Source: Deltaproteobacteria bacterium (lineage in GTDB: Bacteria; Desulfobacterota; JAFDIG01). From it: a stretch of 14,760 nt of DNA. Each line of letters begins with the position of its first letter. Within the stretch, counting starts at the first letter, position 1. The notes beneath the pieces are model-generated. The model had not been told where the DNA came from. It worked only from the letters and a program-made list of their open reading frames with translations, and ran no database searches. Below, piece by piece: positions 13,451-14,760 of this stretch. The stretch spans positions 1 to 14,760 of the forward strand of contig JAFDIG010000047.1 in assembly GCA_019308145.1 (NCBI GenBank). The letters are read 5' to 3'. The position numbers and the translations under genes are program-made.

Positions 13451-14368
13451 TTAAAACCAGGTTTCCTGATTTGAAATATAGTTTATATAATATTTTTTTA
13501 ATGCATCTATAAATTCTTGGCAATTCTGAAATCTTAAATCAGGATGACTAGCAATAGCTTTAAAAATTATCATCTCCATCTCAGGGTTTATATTAGGGTT
13601 TACTTGAGATGGCCTTTTTAGAAAAAATGAATCAGGGTTTGTAATTTTCCTAATCACAGTTTGTGTACCCGTTTCTGGGCGCACAGGCAGTCCCCCTGCA
13701 ACCATAAGAAAAAGTAATACCCCAACTGAATATATATCTGCTCTTCCATCTGTTTCCTTACCTGCTGCCTGTTCAGGTGCCATATAAATAGGAGTTCCAA
13801 CTACCACCCCTCTTTTAACAGGAAGATTCTCACCACGTGAAAGACGAGCTATACCAAAATCTGTTATCATTGCCCTTTTTGTTTTTTCCTCTATCAAGAT
13901 ATTATCAGGTTTGATATCTTGGTGAATAGTTCCTTCCCTATGAGCAAATCCTAAAGCATCTAAAACATTAATAATAAGCTTAATCGAATCTTTAAAAGGC
14001 ATAATTCTTTTTGATGGAACAGGATGTTTCTTCATATTAGAGAGAATAATTCCAAGCGATTTCCCTCTAACTAATTGCATAATGATATAATAGAAATCAT
14101 CTGTTTCTCCTATCTCATAAATAGGAACAATATTAGGATGAGTAAGATAGGCAGCTGTTTCTGCCTCCTGGCGAAACCTCTCTGGAGAAAGCACATCACT
14201 AACAAACTCCTTGGGTAAGATCTTTATTGCCACGAGCCTTTTCAAGGAACCTTGATATGCAGTATATACCACCCCCATTGCTCCTCTTCCAAGCTCTTTC
14301 ATTATTGTGCATGTTCCTACTTTTGTCCCAATAAAATAATTGAAGTTAGCAGTACGAATAGAATCCAT
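13451..14368 (-). CDS. Soluble Hanks-type serine/threonine protein kinase
   Basis: A 305-aa protein that is essentially only a kinase domain. Visible elements are the glycine loop GRGAMGVVY (27-35), VAIK with K49, the helix-C glutamate E68, the catalytic loop HQDIKPDN (149-156; D151, K153, N156), DFG (170-172), GTPIYMAPEQ (191-200) and DIYSVGVLLF (211-220). All catalytic residues are present. The arginine of the usual HRD motif is glutamine (HQD), so this is a non-RD kinase that may not need activation-loop phosphorylation. There is no transmembrane helix or PASTA, FHA or other sensor domain, unlike many bacterial members, so the input must come from a partner. It heads a two-gene unit with the degenerate-GGDEF protein. 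No good Shine-Dalgarno site precedes the ATG; the leader is A+T-rich. Confidence 0.93.
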   Translation of the reverse strand: MDSIRTANFNYFIGTKVGTCTIMKELGRGAMGVVYTAYQGSLKRLVAIKILPKEFVSDVLSPERFRQEAETAAYLTHPNIVPIYEIGETDDFYYIIMQLVRGKSLGIILSNMKKHPVPSKRIMPFKDSIKLIINVLDALGFAHREGTIHQDIKPDNILIEEKTKRAMITDFGIARLSRGENLPVKRGVVVGTPIYMAPEQAAGKETDGRADIYSVGVLLFLMVAGGLPVRPETGTQTVIRKITNPDSFFLKRPSQVNPNINPEMEMIIFKAIASHPDLRFQNCQEFIDALKKYYINYISNQETWF

Positions 14369-14453
14369 ATAATTTATTTTATCTCATTTTTAATAAAAAA
14401 TAAAGAAAAAAATTTATTTTTATGCAAATAAAAAAGTAAGAAAAGCAATTTGA

Positions 14454-14483
14454 TTGACAAAAATAAATAATATCTGATATTAA
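14454..14483 (+). promoter_or_regulatory. Sigma70-type extended -10 promoter for cinA
   Basis: TTGACA at 14454-14459 is followed after 18 nt by TATTAA at 14478-14483, preceded by TGA (extended -10). The predicted start falls at about 14489-14491, on the ATG itself, so the mRNA may be leaderless. The rest of the 121-bp divergent spacer (14369-14453) is A+T-rich; no clear promoter for the kinase gene was found. Confidence 0.5.
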
Positions 14484-14491
14484 ACAGATAT
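14470..14491. promoter_or_regulatory. Dyad symmetry over the cinA -10 and start codon
   Basis: ATATCTG (14470-14476) and CAGATAT (14485-14491) are perfect 7-bp inverted arms separated by ATATTAAA, the -10 region. A repressor bound here would block both transcription and translation start. The CTG-N8-CAG core resembles but does not match the E. coli LexA box (CTG-N10-CAG). Confidence 0.35.
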
Positions 14492-14760
14492 GGAGGAAAG
14501 AATTGAGATCATAACCATTGGCAAAGAAATTCTTATTGGTCGTACACAGGATACAAACTCCCATTGGCTTTGTAGAAGGATAATAGCACTTGGTGGATTT
14601 GTAAAAAGGGTTATCATAGTTGATGATGAAATCAAAGAGATAGTAGAAGCATTAAATATTGCTTTTAAAGATAAATCAAGGGTTATCATCACCACAGGAG
14701 GACTTGGTCCTACTTCTGATGATAAAACCTTAGAAGCAGTAGCTAAATTTGCATCATGCA
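14490..14760 (+). CDS. cinA: CinA-like / MoCF-biosynthesis (MPTb) domain protein, N-terminal part (3' truncated by window)
   Basis: Ninety codons are visible before the window ends. The sequence EIITIGKEILIGRTQDTNS (residues 6-24), with VIITTGGLGPTSDDKTLEAV (70-89) including the GGLGPT nucleotide/pterin-type loop, identifies the competence/damage-inducible protein A family, whose N-terminal domain resembles molybdopterin-binding proteins and has ADP-ribose pyrophosphatase activity in some members. The ATG at 14490 has no ribosome-binding site upstream and sits at the predicted transcription start. Alternatively GGAGGAAAG (14492-14500) is a ribosome-binding site for a rare ATT start at 14502, which would give the family-typical N-terminus. 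Whether the C-terminal amidase domain is present cannot be seen. The gene is divergent from the kinase. Confidence 0.85.
   Translation, partial: MEERIEIITIGKEILIGRTQDTNSHWLCRRIIALGGFVKRVIIVDDEIKEIVEALNIAFKDKSRVIITTGGLGPTSDDKTLEAVAKFASC

Noticed and set aside
14470..14491. LexA (SOS) operator in front of cinA
   Set aside because: The half-sites are CTG and CAG but with 8 bases between instead of the 10 of the E. coli box; one dyad with the wrong spacing is not enough.

Overview
The window is a strongly A+T-rich bacterial chromosome segment with dense genes, short gaps and good Shine-Dalgarno sites. The gene mix suggests a strict anaerobe of the Desulfobacterota or a nearby lineage. It includes an eleven-haem c-type cytochrome, a periplasmic rhodanese, a PxxKW-type cysteine-rich protein, Liv-type amino-acid uptake, an acyl-CoA synthetase, and a Ser/Thr kinase beside a degenerate GGDEF protein. 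The lineage is inferred from gene content only; no rRNA or other marker is present.

Layout, plus strand, 1-6775: the 3' end of livG, then livF (ATGA overlap), a class III aminotransferase with a four-cysteine insert, a terminator, an AMP-forming acyl-CoA synthetase with its own promoter, an M20 deacylase/peptidase, and a SagB-type nitroreductase. These fit branched-chain or other amino-acid uptake, deamination and CoA activation, though only livG-livF are clearly a functional pair. A 7-bp hairpin made of the two stop regions separates the nitroreductase from the facing minus-strand genes.

Layout, minus strand, 14368-6781 (read right to left): a Ser/Thr protein kinase followed 1 nt later by a 741-aa protein ending in a degenerate GGDEF domain; queF, broken by a perfect 20-bp tandem duplication; an intact YhhQ-type queuosine-precursor transporter; a multihaem cytochrome and a secreted rhodanese; then a PxxKW cysteine-rich protein translationally coupled to a PIN-domain protein. 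A divergent cinA-like gene starts at 14490 and runs off the right edge.

The main discovery is the cytochrome. What looks like two genes (a 69-codon secreted piece with one CXXCH and a 372-codon piece with ten CXXCH but no signal peptide) is one reading frame interrupted by a single TGA at 9497-9495. Four bases after that TGA lies a GC-rich stem-loop with a 5' bulge and a GTT apical loop beginning 18 nt after the TGA, the geometry expected of a bacterial SECIS. I annotate it as a likely selenocysteine-containing, eleven-haem periplasmic cytochrome (445 aa) with its own TTGACA promoter, probably co-transcribed with the rhodanese. The second strong point is the very recent-looking inactivation of queF beside a salvage transporter.

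No tRNA, rRNA, CRISPR array, IS element or phage gene was recognised.
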